A stretch of 64,000 nt of DNA from positions 1 through 64,000 of the forward strand of contig NZ_JARUVL010000004.1 in NCBI RefSeq assembly GCF_030137545.1, in the 5' to 3' direction. Within the stretch, counting starts at the first letter, position 1. Each line of letters begins with the position of its first letter. The notes under the pieces are model-generated. The model was not told the DNA's origin, ran no database searches, and saw only the letters and a program-made list of their open reading frames with translations. This document shows, piece by piece, positions 53,670-63,394 of this stretch. The DNA is from Virgibacillus sp. LDC-1. Lineage in GTDB: Bacteria > Bacillota > Bacilli > Bacillales > Amphibacillaceae. The position numbers and the translations under genes are program-made.

Positions 53670-55064
53670 ATGGGTGTAGATTTAACTCCAAAGCAAATTG
53701 TGGGTCAGTTGGATAAATATATTATTGGTCAACAGCAAGCTAAAAAATCGGTAGCTGTTGCACTTAGAAATCGCTATCGACGTATGAAGCTTGAAGAAAA
53801 AATTAAAGACGAAATAGTACCAAAAAACATTTTGATGATCGGTCCAACTGGGGTTGGGAAAACCGAAATCGCTAGAAGGCTTGCTAAACTTGTTGGCGCA
53901 CCATTTATTAAAGTAGAAGCTACGAAGTTTACTGAAGTTGGTTACGTTGGGCGCGATGTAGAATCGATGGTTCGCGATTTGGTAGAAATGTCTGTACGCA
54001 TGGTTCGTGAAGAAAAGATGAATTCAGTAATGGAAAAAGCAAAACAAGAGGCGGAAAAAATTCTTGTGACCTTGCTTGTGCCGCAGACCAAAAAGCAAAC
54101 AAGTGTTAAAAATCCATTTGAATTACTCTTTTCGGGTCAGCAAAGTGATGACGACCAAGAAAAGGATCAGGAACAGGACCATGAAATCAGAACAAAACGC
54201 CAGCGAGTACAACATCAATTAGCATTAGGCGAATTAGAAGACAACATCGTTACTGTAAATATTGAAGAATTACAACCATCTTTTTTTGATATGCTTCAAG
54301 GCTCTGGCATGGAGCATATGGGTATGAATATGCAAGATGCGTTAGGACAATTCATGCCAAAAAAGAAAAAGACTCGGAAGCTTCCAGTATCAGAGGCAAG
54401 AAAAGTGCTAACTCAACAAGAAGCTCAAAAGCTGATTGACATGGAGGAAGTAGCGCAGGAAGCAATTGTTCGTGCCGAGCAATCTGGGATCATATTTATC
54501 GATGAAATCGATAAAGTTGCTGGTAAACAGGAGCATTCTCCAAATGTTTCTCGTGAAGGTGTCCAGCGAGACATCTTACCAATTGTAGAAGGATCTACAA
54601 TTGTGACAAAGCATGGTCCTGTTAAAACCGATCACATGTTATTTATTGCTGCAGGGGCATTCCATATGGCGAAACCTTCGGATTTAATTCCAGAGCTTCA
54701 AGGGAGATTTCCTATTCGAGTAGAGTTAGAAAAACTTTCAACTGAGGATTTTAAGCGCATTTTAAAGGAACCGTCCAATGCCTTGTTAAAGCAATATACC
54801 GCACTGTTAAAAACAGAAGGTATTAACGTTGTGTTTACGAATGAGGCGATAGACAGACTAGCGGAAATTGCCTTTCAAGTAAATCAAGACACAGATAATA
54901 TTGGAGCAAGAAGACTTCATACGATCTTGGAAAAGCTTTTAGAAGATCTATCATTTGAAGCTCCCGACATATTAATGGAAACCATTGAAATTACACCAGC
55001 ATATGTCGATAATAAATTGAGCACCATCGTAAAAAACAAGGATTTAAGCCAATTTATCCTATAA
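53670..55064 (+). CDS. hslU: HslU (ClpY), ATPase subunit of the HslUV protease
   Basis: AAA+ unfoldase that feeds HslV. The 464 residues show [14 protein letters not shown] (58-71, K64), an intermediate I domain of charged, flexible sequence at about 110-240, Walker [13 protein letters not shown], and the C-terminal sensor [21 protein letters not shown], ending in LSQFIL, the tail that inserts into HslV. AAGGAGG upstream of ATG; 21 bases after hslV. Confidence 0.97.
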   Translation: MGVDLTPKQIVGQLDKYIIGQQQAKKSVAVALRNRYRRMKLEEKIKDEIVPKNILMIGPTGVGKTEIARRLAKLVGAPFIKVEATKFTEVGYVGRDVESMVRDLVEMSVRMVREEKMNSVMEKAKQEAEKILVTLLVPQTKKQTSVKNPFELLFSGQQSDDDQEKDQEQDHEIRTKRQRVQHQLALGELEDNIVTVNIEELQPSFFDMLQGSGMEHMGMNMQDALGQFMPKKKKTRKLPVSEARKVLTQQEAQKLIDMEEVAQEAIVRAEQSGIIFIDEIDKVAGKQEHSPNVSREGVQRDILPIVEGSTIVTKHGPVKTDHMLFIAAGAFHMAKPSDLIPELQGRFPIRVELEKLSTEDFKRILKEPSNALLKQYTALLKTEGINVVFTNEAIDRLAEIAFQVNQDTDNIGARRLHTILEKLLEDLSFEAPDILMETIEITPAYVDNKLSTIVKNKDLSQFIL

Positions 55065-55093
55065 TTTAAAGAATTGAATGGAGGAAGATTATA

Positions 55094-55873
55094 ATGGATC
55101 TATTAACACGTGCTAGAAAAATTAACGCAATGCTACAGAAGGCAACAGGAAAGTCAGTAAACTTTAATGATATGGCTGCTTCCTTAAGAGATGTAATTAA
55201 AGGAAACATCTTTATTGTAAGTAGACGTGGGAAGCTTTTAGGATATGCAATTAACCAAGAGATTGAAAATGAAAGAATGAAGGGAATGTTAGAAGATAGA
55301 CAATTTCCTGAAACGTATACAGAAGGATTGTTTAATATTCGCGAAACAACTGCTAATCTTGATGTGAATAGTGAATATACCGTATTCCCTGTTGAAAATC
55401 GCGATTTGTTTAAAAACGGTCTAACTACGATTGTTCCAATTATTGGTGGCGGAGAGCGCTTAGGTACATTAATTCTTGGTCGTTTAACTGAAAGCTTTAA
55501 CGATGATGATTTACTCCTTGCTGAATACGGTTCTACAGTAGTAGGTATGGAAATTCTACACGAAAAAACAGAAGAAATTGAGATGGAAGCACGAAGCAAA
55601 GCTGTGGTTCAAATGGCAATCAGTTCCCTATCCTATAGTGAATTAGAAGCGATTGATCATATTTTTGAAGAATTAAATGGTAAAGAAGGGCTTTTAGTTG
55701 CAAGTAAAATTGCAGACCGAGTAGGAATAACACGTTCTGTTATTGTAAATGCGCTTCGTAAACTCGAAAGTGCTGGAGTTATTGAGTCACGCTCTTTAGG
55801 TATGAAGGGTACGTATATTAAGGTATTAAATGATAAATTCTTGGTAGAGCTTGAAAAGCTTCGTTCAAGATAA
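55094..55873 (+). CDS. codY: CodY, GTP- and branched-chain amino acid-sensing regulator
   Basis: Global nutritional repressor. The 259 residues have the N-terminal GAF domain ([15 protein letters not shown] and the [14 protein letters not shown] region) and a C-terminal winged helix-turn-helix ([21 protein letters not shown]). It ends the xerC operon; a strong terminator follows. Candidate CodY boxes lie upstream of xerC and of flgB. Confidence 0.97.
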   Translation: MDLLTRARKINAMLQKATGKSVNFNDMAASLRDVIKGNIFIVSRRGKLLGYAINQEIENERMKGMLEDRQFPETYTEGLFNIRETTANLDVNSEYTVFPVENRDLFKNGLTTIVPIIGGGERLGTLILGRLTESFNDDDLLLAEYGSTVVGMEILHEKTEEIEMEARSKAVVQMAISSLSYSELEAIDHIFEELNGKEGLLVASKIADRVGITRSVIVNALRKLESAGVIESRSLGMKGTYIKVLNDKFLVELEKLRSR

Positions 55874-55893
55874 TAAAAGAATAAAATAGGCAT

Positions 55894-55930
55894 AAAATAG
55901 GCTGTTCATCATGAACAGCCTATTTTTATT
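55894..55930 (+). terminator. Terminator of xerC-hslVU-codY
   Basis: Sixteen-base complementary arms AAAATAGGCTGTTCAT / ATGAACAGCCTATTTT (55894-55909 and 55911-55926) around one base, so the true loop is a few bases, followed by TATT. A and T flanks on both sides. Confidence 0.85.
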
Positions 55931-56070
55931 TCATCGAGCACCAAATGATAAGACGTAGCTCCTTTTTAAAACATCGATTTGTGCAAAGGTGTTTTCCATC
56001 CTCGTTTAATAATAACTTTTCCTTATACTGATTCTCTCTTTAACAAAAAATCCAATGAAAACTAGTTCTT

Positions 56071-56085
56071 ATGTTTCAGAAAACT
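56071..56085 (+). promoter_or_regulatory. Candidate CodY box upstream of flgB
   Basis: ATGTTTCAGAAAACT has the intact core TTTCAGAAAA and three mismatches to AATTTTCWGAAAATT. In B. subtilis CodY binds and represses the fla/che promoter directly. Its distance here (about 350 bases from flgB) implies a distal promoter. Confidence 0.5.
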
Positions 56086-56236
56086 TGTCGAAAACTAGCT
56101 AAATCACACGATTGTCAGGCATAAAGAACTACTATCTATTATTTGGTAGGAATTTTTATTCAAAAAAGATAATTTAACGCTCATAAATATCTCTGCGAGT
56201 TTTTATTTTTGAGGGGTAGAGGAAAGAAATAATAGT

Positions 56237-56274
56237 AAAATAGTAATAAAGTAATGGTATTTTATTACTATTTT
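56237..56274. repeat. 14-base perfect inverted repeat upstream of flgB
   Basis: Arms AAAATAGTAATAAA / TTTATTACTATTTT (56237-56250 and 56261-56274), 10-base spacer. All-but AT, so it is a weak hairpin as RNA; as DNA it is a symmetric operator-like site. Confidence 0.6.
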
Positions 56275-56322
56275 AATTTCCCAACATAATAATTGTCGAA
56301 TTTTGGTAGACTTTATGTTTAA

Positions 56323-56328
56323 TATAAT
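56323..56328 (+). promoter_or_regulatory. -10 element of a possible flgB promoter
   Basis: Perfect TATAAT at 56323-56328, with only weak -35 candidates (TTTTGG or TTGGTA). The leader to flgB would be about 100 bases. Confidence 0.4.
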
Positions 56329-56434
56329 CTACAATGTTCGTATAGTCACAAAGAATTGTGTCGGTCTTACATAAGTTTTTTGTACCAAAATTACCATTTT
56401 ACATGTATGAAATACAAAAAATAGGAGGTAAGTC

Positions 56435-56830
56435 ATGGATCTTTTTGGAGGAACTATCCAAACTTTGGAGAAATCCTTAGATTTTGCAAGTATTAAAAAT
56501 CAAACGATCTCTACCAATATCTCAAATAACGACACCCCTGGATACAAAGCGAAGGATGTTGTCTTTAAAGATGTGTTAAATAATGCACTTCAAGATTCCC
56601 TTGCCGCAAAACGAACACATAAAAAGCATATTGCTTTTAATGAAGACATACATAAACCTTACCAAATGATTAGAAAAACCAATACCATGTATAACCATAA
56701 TGGCAATAACGTGGATGTTGATAAAGAAATGGCTGAATTAGCTAAAAACCAAATTTATTATAATAGTCTTGTTGATAGAATTAATGGAAAGTTCCGAAGT
56801 CTTGAGTCGGTATTAAAAGGAGGTAGGTAA
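56435..56830 (+). CDS. flgB: Flagellar basal-body rod protein FlgB
   Basis: Proximal rod component, first gene of the fla/che operon. The 131 residues include the N-terminal rod motif (ALDFASIKNQTISTNISNNDTPGYKAK), here beginning MDLFGGTIQTLEKSLDFAS. ATAGGAGGTAAGTC precedes the ATG. flgC starts two bases after its stop, so translation is coupled. Confidence 0.95.
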   Translation: MDLFGGTIQTLEKSLDFASIKNQTISTNISNNDTPGYKAKDVVFKDVLNNALQDSLAAKRTHKKHIAFNEDIHKPYQMIRKTNTMYNHNGNNVDVDKEMAELAKNQIYYNSLVDRINGKFRSLESVLKGGR

Positions 56831-56832
56831 AG

Positions 56833-57282
56833 ATGACGATTTTTCATTCGTTTAATGCTAGTTCAAGTGCACTCACTGCTCAGCGGCTACGCATGGATGT
56901 AATTTCAGCAAACATAGCAAACGCACAAACAACTCGCGCAACTGTAAATGAGAACGGAGAATATGAGCCATATCGTCGGAAAATGGTAACTGTTGCACCA
57001 CGTGAAGGAAGCTTTCAATCATTTTTGCATAAGGCTGCAAATGCAGAGAAAACCGATGGTGTAAAAGTAACCGGAATCGTAGCGGATGACGAACCGTTTA
57101 AATTGGTTTATAACCCAGCTCATCCTGACGCAGATGATGCAGGCTACGTTCAATTACCCAATGTTGATCCATTAAAAGAAATGGTTGATTTAATGAGTGC
57201 AACAAGATCTTACGAAGCGAATATTACTGCTTTAAATGCGAGTAAAAGCATGCTAATGAAAGCACTAGAAATCGGTAAATAG
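56833..57282 (+). CDS. flgC: Flagellar basal-body rod protein FlgC
   Basis: Proximal rod subunit. The 149 residues include MTIFHSFNASSSALTAQRLR at the start, the NIANAQTTRA motif and the conserved C-terminus YVQLPNVDPLKEMVDLMSA followed by TRSYEANI. AAGGAGGTAGG lies within the end of flgB. Confidence 0.96.
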   Translation: MTIFHSFNASSSALTAQRLRMDVISANIANAQTTRATVNENGEYEPYRRKMVTVAPREGSFQSFLHKAANAEKTDGVKVTGIVADDEPFKLVYNPAHPDADDAGYVQLPNVDPLKEMVDLMSATRSYEANITALNASKSMLMKALEIGK

Positions 57283-57296
57283 ATGGGAGGATTTAT

Positions 57297-57596
57297 ATGT
57301 TGCAATCAATACAAGGGATTCAAAACTCGGGAATTATAGAAGGAAATAAACAAGTTACAAGTCCTGGAAAGGCGCAAGCAGAATTCGGTAACACGTTAAA
57401 GAAGGCAATCGAAAAGGTAAATGAAGCACAAACATTATCGGATAAAAAGACGGAATTACTCGCGGCTGGTAAAATTGATGATTTACACGATGTCATGATC
57501 ACAGCCCAAAAAGCAAGTATTACATTAGAAACTGCTGTGCAAATTCAGCGTAAAGCAATTGATGCTTACAATGAAGTAATGCGAATGCAAGTGTAA
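57297..57596 (+). CDS. fliE: Flagellar hook-basal body protein FliE
   Basis: Joins the MS ring to the rod. The 99 residues have the family C-terminus LHDVMITAQKASITLETAVQ and IQRKAIDAYNEVMRMQV. GGGAGG upstream of ATG. Gene order flgB-flgC-fliE as in all Bacilli. Confidence 0.95.
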   Translation: MLQSIQGIQNSGIIEGNKQVTSPGKAQAEFGNTLKKAIEKVNEAQTLSDKKTELLAAGKIDDLHDVMITAQKASITLETAVQIQRKAIDAYNEVMRMQV

Positions 57597-57645
57597 GTAT
57601 GAACGATCTATTTATTCATGTTTGTGAACTTTGGCGGGGGATTAT

Positions 57646-59238
57646 ATGAAGGAAAAAATGATGAAATTTAATCAGCAGGCAAAGCTTTTTTGGACAAACC
57701 GTTCAAAAACTCAAAAAGGAATTATTTTTGGTTCTATTGGAATAGTGATTGCATTATTGGTAGTTATTTCATTACTTTCTACTAGCTCGAAGTATGTTCC
57801 TTTATATAATAATTTGTCTCTTAAGGAAGTAGGACAAATTAAAGCGGAATTAGATACGAGAGGAATTCCCTATGAGTTGGAACAGGGTGGAACCATTATC
57901 ACTGTGCCAAAGGAGCAAGCAGATACATTACTTGTAGAACTTGCAGGCCAAGGGATTCCGAATAGTGGGAATATCGATTACTCTTTTTTTAGTGAAAATG
58001 TTTCATGGGGCATAACAGATAATGAGTTTAATATTATGAAGCTCGATGCAATGCAAACCGAGCTGCAAAATTTGATAAAAGGAATTGAAGGCATCGAAAA
58101 TGCAAAAGTAATGATTAACATGCCTAAGGAACCTGTGTTTGTGAGTGAGGCAACACTGCCTGCGAGCGCTTCAATTGTTTTAACAGTGCAGCCAGGCTAT
58201 CAGTTTCAAGGGAATCAAATTAATTCGTTATATCATTTAGTGTCAAAAGCAGTGCCCAATCTACCACCTGAGAACATCGCAATAATGAACCAGTACTTTG
58301 AATATTACGATCAAAGTAATGCAGATGGTAATGTTGCACAAGATAACTATACATATCAACAAACAGTAAAAAAAGATTTTGAACGAGATATCCAACGTCG
58401 TGTACAGCAAATGCTTGGTACAATGGTTGGTTTAGATAATGTCATCGTCTCTGTAACATCTGACATTGATTTTACGAAGGAAAACAGGGTTGAGGAAATT
58501 GTCGACCCAGTAGATAAAGAAAATATGGAAGGTCTACCTGTAAGTGTAGAAAAAATACATGAAACATACTCAGGAAATCCACCTGTAGGAGGAACAACTG
58601 GAACAGGGGAAGGCGATATTCCGAATTATGAAGCGACAGAATCCAATAGTGATGGGGAATATGAACTAGTAAAAGAAACAATTAATAATGAATTTAACCG
58701 TATTCGGAAGGAAATCGTCGAAAGTCCTTATAAGGTTCGAGACTTAGGGATTCAAGTAGCGGTGAACAATGTGAAAACGAAAGACGGAAATAACATTCAA
58801 TATTTATCTCAACAAGAACAGGGCGTTGTACAGGAAGGGATTGCTTCCATCCTTAATTCGATTATAAGTACGTCAGTCGATAAAGAGTATGGCGAAGTAA
58901 TACCAGATGATAAAACCTCTATCGTTTTTCAAGAATTTAGTACGAATGCAAATGTTTCTGGTGGAAGTAAAGGTATTTCAACGTGGATGTACATTGCTGG
59001 TGTAGCACTTTTATTGATAATCGCTATTTTAATATTCCTTTTAATACGGAATAGAAGGAAGAATGAAGCGGCATTAATGGAAGAGTCAACTAATTTAGAA
59101 CAGCAAATGGAAATTCCGGACATTCAAGAAAATCCAGATTCTGAATTAGTCGTTCGCAAAAAACAGCTCGAAAAAATGGCGCAAGACAAGCCAGAAGACT
59201 TTGCGAAATTACTCCGTAGCTGGATTGGGGAAGAGTAG
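57646..59238 (+). CDS. fliF: Flagellar MS-ring protein FliF
   Basis: Forms the membrane ring on which the rod and C ring are built. ATG 57646 after GCGGGGGAT is preferred to the upstream TTG; 530 residues. Membrane helices at about 25-45 and near 440-462, with periplasmic ring-building motifs between them (SKYVPLYNNLS near 48; PNLPPENIAIMN). The C-terminal tail (PEDFAKLLRSWIGEE) binds FliG. Confidence 0.95.
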   Translation: MKEKMMKFNQQAKLFWTNRSKTQKGIIFGSIGIVIALLVVISLLSTSSKYVPLYNNLSLKEVGQIKAELDTRGIPYELEQGGTIITVPKEQADTLLVELAGQGIPNSGNIDYSFFSENVSWGITDNEFNIMKLDAMQTELQNLIKGIEGIENAKVMINMPKEPVFVSEATLPASASIVLTVQPGYQFQGNQINSLYHLVSKAVPNLPPENIAIMNQYFEYYDQSNADGNVAQDNYTYQQTVKKDFERDIQRRVQQMLGTMVGLDNVIVSVTSDIDFTKENRVEEIVDPVDKENMEGLPVSVEKIHETYSGNPPVGGTTGTGEGDIPNYEATESNSDGEYELVKETINNEFNRIRKEIVESPYKVRDLGIQVAVNNVKTKDGNNIQYLSQQEQGVVQEGIASILNSIISTSVDKEYGEVIPDDKTSIVFQEFSTNANVSGGSKGISTWMYIAGVALLLIIAILIFLLIRNRRKNEAALMEESTNLEQQMEIPDIQENPDSELVVRKKQLEKMAQDKPEDFAKLLRSWIGEE

Positions 59239-59252
59239 GAGGTTTATCGGAC

Positions 59253-60266
59253 ATGGCAAGACAAAAAGAAGGACTGACAGGAAAACAAAAAGCGGCGATA
59301 CTATTAATCTCTCTTGGTCCGGACGTATCTGCTCAAGTATATAAGCATTTATCAGAAGAGGAGATTGAAAAGCTCAGCTTAGAGATTTCCTCAGTAAAAA
59401 AAGTAGATAATTCAATGAAGGAACAAGTACTAGAACAATTTCATCAAATAGCATTAGCGCAGGACTATATCTCGCAAGGTGGAATTGGTTATGCGAAAAC
59501 AGTGCTTGAAAAAGCGTTTGGTTCGCAGGAAGCATCTAGTATTATTAACCGACTAACGTCTTCCTTGCAAGTAAGACCTTTTGATTTTGCAAGGAAAGCA
59601 GATCCACAGCAAATTCTAAATTTTATACAAAATGAGCATCCGCAAATTATTGCACTCGTCCTTTCCTATTTAGATCCGGAACAAGCAGGGCAAATATTGT
59701 CTGCGTTGTCACAAGAGGTACAGGCGGATATTGCGAAACGAATTGCGACAATGGATTCCACCTCTCCTGAAATAATTGGACAGGTCGAGCAAATACTCGA
59801 AAGAAACATTTCTTCATCTTTTACAGAGGATTATACGCAAACAGGTGGTATCCAAGCTGTTGTTGAAGTGTTGAATGGAGTAGATCGTAGTACTGAGCGT
59901 ACGATACTTGATGCTTTAGAGATTCAAGACCCAGATCTAGCAGATGAAATTAAGAAACGCATGTTTGTCTTTGAAGATATTGTTGTATTGGATAATCGCG
60001 CAATTCAACGTGTTATCCGTGAAGTTGAAAATGAAGATTTACGATTGGCATTAAAAGTCGCTAGTGAAGAAGTTAAAGAAATCGTATTTAAAAACATGTC
60101 ACAACGAATGTCAGAAACCTTTAAAGAAGAGATGGAATATATGGGGCCTGTCAGGTTGCGTGACGTAGAAGAAGCGCAAACAAGAATTGTTGCTGTTATT
60201 AGAAGACTAGAAGAAGTTGGAGAAATCGTGATAGCTCGAGGCGGAGGAGACGATATCATTGTCTAA
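59253..60266 (+). CDS. fliG: Flagellar motor switch protein FliG
   Basis: C-ring protein that interacts with MotA stators. The 337 residues contain the N-terminal FliF-binding domain (GLTGKQKAAILLISLG), the EHPQIIALVLSYL motif of the middle domain, and the C-terminal torque helix with charged residues (FEDIVVLDNRAIQRVIREV). AGGAGGTTTATCGG upstream. It overlaps fliH by eight bases. Confidence 0.96.
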   Translation: MARQKEGLTGKQKAAILLISLGPDVSAQVYKHLSEEEIEKLSLEISSVKKVDNSMKEQVLEQFHQIALAQDYISQGGIGYAKTVLEKAFGSQEASSIINRLTSSLQVRPFDFARKADPQQILNFIQNEHPQIIALVLSYLDPEQAGQILSALSQEVQADIAKRIATMDSTSPEIIGQVEQILERNISSSFTEDYTQTGGIQAVVEVLNGVDRSTERTILDALEIQDPDLADEIKKRMFVFEDIVVLDNRAIQRVIREVENEDLRLALKVASEEVKEIVFKNMSQRMSETFKEEMEYMGPVRLRDVEEAQTRIVAVIRRLEEVGEIVIARGGGDDIIV

Positions 60267-61002
60267 TCTACATGGCGAAAGAGTAATAAAGATTAAATCA
60301 ATTCAAGTTGAATCACCACCTCAAGTCTCGACAACAAATGATAGCTTATTAATAGAGAAGAAGCATCTCCTTGCTTCGATCAAAGACTCAGAAGAGAAGT
60401 TGCAGAGCATCCAGAAAGAACAAGAAAGACTACTTCAAGAAACAACTTCTAGGATTAATGAAGCAAAAGAAAACTGGAAGAACGAGCGTAATGAATTAAT
60501 GGAGGCAGCAAAGGAAGAAGGTTATCAAGCTGGTTTTGAGCTTGGGAAACAAGAAAGCCTCACACAGTATCAACAGTTAATTGAGCAGGCGAACACTATT
60601 ACAGATGCTGCCCGAAAGGATTATCATGCCGCTGTTGAACGAAGTGATCAAACGATATTGGATTTAGCGATTTATATTTCAGAGAGAATATTGAATCAAG
60701 AAATTAAAGCGGAACCTTCCGCATATATCGGTTTGTTACAAGATGCAATAAAAGAAATAAAGGATAAGTCGATCATTTCAATCTATGTTCCACCAAATTC
60801 CTATGAATTTGTATTACAACAAAAAAGTGAGCTTTCTCGCATCGTAGAAGATGATACCAAGCTTTCTATTTATGCAAATGATGAGCTTCCAGAGGATGGG
60901 TGCATTATTGAACATCCATTTGGGCAGATCGATGCAAGTATTGACACGCAATTAAGCCAAATTAGACAGGCACTTAGTGAAATAATGGCGGGGAATGAAT
61001 AA
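60259..61002 (+). CDS. fliH: Flagellar assembly protein FliH
   Basis: Binds FliI and docks it to the export gate. The 247 residues have a charged, coiled-coil N-terminal part (about 30-110, Glu/Lys/Gln-rich) and a C-terminal domain with LDLAIYISERILNQEIK. TTG start, GGCGGAGGAGA upstream inside fliG. The stop overlaps the fliI start (TAATG). Confidence 0.88.
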   Translation: MSNLHGERVIKIKSIQVESPPQVSTTNDSLLIEKKHLLASIKDSEEKLQSIQKEQERLLQETTSRINEAKENWKNERNELMEAAKEEGYQAGFELGKQESLTQYQQLIEQANTITDAARKDYHAAVERSDQTILDLAIYISERILNQEIKAEPSAYIGLLQDAIKEIKDKSIISIYVPPNSYEFVLQQKSELSRIVEDDTKLSIYANDELPEDGCIIEHPFGQIDASIDTQLSQIRQALSEIMAGNE

Positions 61003-62321
61003 TGAATAGTTCTCTTATAAAGCAAGCAATTGACCAAGTTGATACTTATAAGCATTATGGAAAGGTTTTACAAGTAGTTGGTTTAATGATCGAATCGTTA
61101 GGACCGGCAGCTAATATTGGTGAAGTATGCTACATTCATCCGGCAAACAAAAATAAATCCCCCGTTTTATCGGAAGTTGTTGGTTTTAATCATGAACGCA
61201 TCATTCTTATGCCATATGCAGAGGTAACGGAGATTGGACCAGGCTGTCTAGTAGAATCAACAGGAAAACCATTAAGTATTAAAGTAGGAAGAGGTTTATT
61301 GGGAAAGGTAGTAGATTCTTTAGGTGTCCCTTTAGATCAATCATTGCTTCCAAAAGGATTATCAAATTACTTAACAGAGCAGACTCCACCAAATCCAATG
61401 ACCCGTCCTCCAATAAATGCACCGATCCAAGTTGGAGTGAAGGCAATAGACTCACTTCTCACAGTTGGAACGGGACAGCGTATTGGTATTTTTGCAGGAA
61501 GTGGTGTTGGAAAAAGTACACTTCTAGGAATGATTGCTCGTAACAGTAGTGCAGATATTAATGTAATTGCATTAATCGGTGAACGTGGGAGAGAAGTTAG
61601 AGAATTCATTGATAACGATTTAGGGGAAGAAGGATTAAAAAAATCCATTGTTGTTGTTGCCACCTCTGACCAACCTGCTTTAATGCGGATAAAAGGAGCT
61701 TATACAGCGACAGCAATTAGTGAATATTTTCGAGACCTAGGTTATCAAGTGAATCTAATGATGGATTCTGTCACACGTGTAGCGATGGCGCAAAGAGAAA
61801 TTGGTCTCGCAACAGGTGAACCACCAACAACTAAGGGATACACTCCATCTGTATTCGCGACATTACCTAAATTGTTAGAACGAACAGGCACAAATGAAAA
61901 TGGCACCATTACAGCATTTTATACCGTTCTAGTTGATGGTGATGATATGAATGAGCCGATTGCCGATACGGTACGAGGGATATTAGATGGTCATTTCGTT
62001 ATGGATAGGAAGCTTGCTGAAAAAGGGCAGTACCCAGCGATAAATGTCTTGAAATCAATTAGTCGTGTAATGAATCAGATTACGAGCAAAACGCATTTAG
62101 AGGTAGCCCAAAAGTTGCGATCGTTAATGGCAACATATGAAGAAAATAGTGAGCTCATTCAAATTGGCGCATATAAAAGAGGAACAAATGCTGAAATTGA
62201 TCAAGCAATTTCATTTCATCCAAAGATACAGCGGTTTTTGCAACAAGGGGTCTATGAATCTGTCACATTGGATGAATCAATTACTCAAATGTCGGAGCTA
62301 TTGAATGGAGGAAATGCATAA
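61002..62321 (+). CDS. fliI: Flagellum-specific ATPase FliI
   Basis: Hexameric ATPase of flagellar type III export, related to F1 beta. The 439 residues show the export-specific ADINVIALIGERGREVREFI, P-loop GIFAGSGVGKST (K171), and DSVTRVAMAQREIGLATGEP. GGGGAATG precedes the ATG. The fliG-fliH-fliI-fliJ block is complete. Confidence 0.97.
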   Translation: MNSSLIKQAIDQVDTYKHYGKVLQVVGLMIESLGPAANIGEVCYIHPANKNKSPVLSEVVGFNHERIILMPYAEVTEIGPGCLVESTGKPLSIKVGRGLLGKVVDSLGVPLDQSLLPKGLSNYLTEQTPPNPMTRPPINAPIQVGVKAIDSLLTVGTGQRIGIFAGSGVGKSTLLGMIARNSSADINVIALIGERGREVREFIDNDLGEEGLKKSIVVVATSDQPALMRIKGAYTATAISEYFRDLGYQVNLMMDSVTRVAMAQREIGLATGEPPTTKGYTPSVFATLPKLLERTGTNENGTITAFYTVLVDGDDMNEPIADTVRGILDGHFVMDRKLAEKGQYPAINVLKSISRVMNQITSKTHLEVAQKLRSLMATYEENSELIQIGAYKRGTNAEIDQAISFHPKIQRFLQQGVYESVTLDESITQMSELLNGGNA

Positions 62322-62768
62322 ATGGTTCAAACGATGGCACTTTCCAAGGTTCTCAATTTGCGCGAACAAGAAAAAAAAGATGCACAAATTGCTTACCGTG
62401 AGTCGATGGAAATTTTTGAAGAAGTGGCAACAAAGCTTTATACGATATTAAGAAAAAAAGAGGATGCTGAAAAATCTTACGACGCGTTTTTAGCAGATTC
62501 GATTTCATTAGAAAAAATACGCGAGCAAATGGCCTATATTGAAAGTTTAAATCGCCAAATAGTAGATTTACAAGCAACGGTTCAAAAAGCGCGGGAATCA
62601 ATGGAATCGAAACAGTTAAAGCTTACGGATGCGCATGTTGAAGTGAAAAAATTCGAAAGCGTAATTGAACATCGTAGACAAGCAGCGGAAGAGTTAGCTC
62701 AAAAAGTGGAAAATGAATCCATGGATGCAATATCAATCCAACAGCATATTAGCTATAAAAATAGGTGA
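62322..62768 (+). CDS. fliJ: Flagellar export protein FliJ
   Basis: Small coiled-coil stalk that links FliI to the export gate. The 148 residues are almost entirely helical with heptads (KVLNLREQEKKDAQIAYRE and ESMESKQLKLTDAHVEVKKF), as in the family. AATGGAGGAAATGC upstream, immediately after fliI. Confidence 0.9.
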   Translation: MVQTMALSKVLNLREQEKKDAQIAYRESMEIFEEVATKLYTILRKKEDAEKSYDAFLADSISLEKIREQMAYIESLNRQIVDLQATVQKARESMESKQLKLTDAHVEVKKFESVIEHRRQAAEELAQKVENESMDAISIQQHISYKNR

Positions 62769-62773
62769 GACAT

Positions 62774-63358
62774 ATGGTCAAGCAAAAAAAAGAAAATAAA
62801 AACAAGATGAATCCGATTCTTTGGTTTATTTTTGCCATTGTGATACCAGTGGTTATCGCATTAATTTTAGCGGCTGTTATTTTTAGCATTGCCGGCGTAA
62901 ATGTGGTGGACTGGGCAAAAAACACGGGCAATAAAATTCCAGTTCTTTCATCTGTCATTACAACAGATGAAGAAAAAGTAAAGCAAGATAAAGAGCAAGA
63001 AACGAAGCGTGTAATAGAAGGAAAAGATGCACAAATTGAGGATTTAAATGAGGAAGTTGCAAGCCTTGAAGGTACGATCGAGCAGTTGAAACAGGAAATT
63101 GCTAAATTAGAAAAGAAAAATGCTAATGCATCCAAAGATGAAGCCGGTTCCGAGCAAAACAACATAAAAGCAATTGCTCGTTCATTTCAAGATATGGATG
63201 ACGTGAAAGCTGCAAATATTGTTACAAAGATGGAAAAGGAAACTGCAATTATCCTAATGAATGAACTTTCAAATGAAGTTCGCGGTAAAATTTTAGGAGC
63301 AATGGATCCAGAAATAGCTGCAGATTTAACACAACGCTTAATGAATAGTAATGAATAA
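62774..63358 (+). CDS. ylxF: YlxF/MotE-like protein with an MgtE N-terminal domain
   Basis: Homologue of B. subtilis YlxF; the MotE family acts as a chaperone or scaffold for the stator in proteobacteria, but the role in Bacillus is less clear. From ATG 62774 it has 194 residues: one membrane helix at about 14-38, a coiled coil at about 75-120, and a C-terminal MgtE_N-like domain (FQDMDDVKAANIVTKMEKE). AGGTGAG is four bases upstream; a GTG at 62765 lies within it. Confidence 0.85.
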   Translation: MVKQKKENKNKMNPILWFIFAIVIPVVIALILAAVIFSIAGVNVVDWAKNTGNKIPVLSSVITTDEEKVKQDKEQETKRVIEGKDAQIEDLNEEVASLEGTIEQLKQEIAKLEKKNANASKDEAGSEQNNIKAIARSFQDMDDVKAANIVTKMEKETAIILMNELSNEVRGKILGAMDPEIAADLTQRLMNSNE

Positions 63359-63394
63359 TAAATTTTCAATTTTTAATTGAAAGGAGGTGAAAAA

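Larger units (their letters stand above)
55931..56434. other. Control region of the fla/che operon
   Basis: About 500 non-coding bases between codY and flgB. It contains a CodY-box-like sequence (56071-56085), a possible promoter (TTGTCA 56112-56117, 17 bases, TCTATT 56135-56140), a 14-base AT-rich inverted repeat (56237-56274) and a TATAAT at 56323-56328 with a weak -35. No clear sigma-D promoter (TAAA...CCGATAT) was seen. Confidence 0.6.

Noticed and set aside
55066-55599. 177-residue frame on the minus strand inside codY
   Set aside because: Shadow of codY; Ser/Arg/Ile-rich and with no ribosome binding site.
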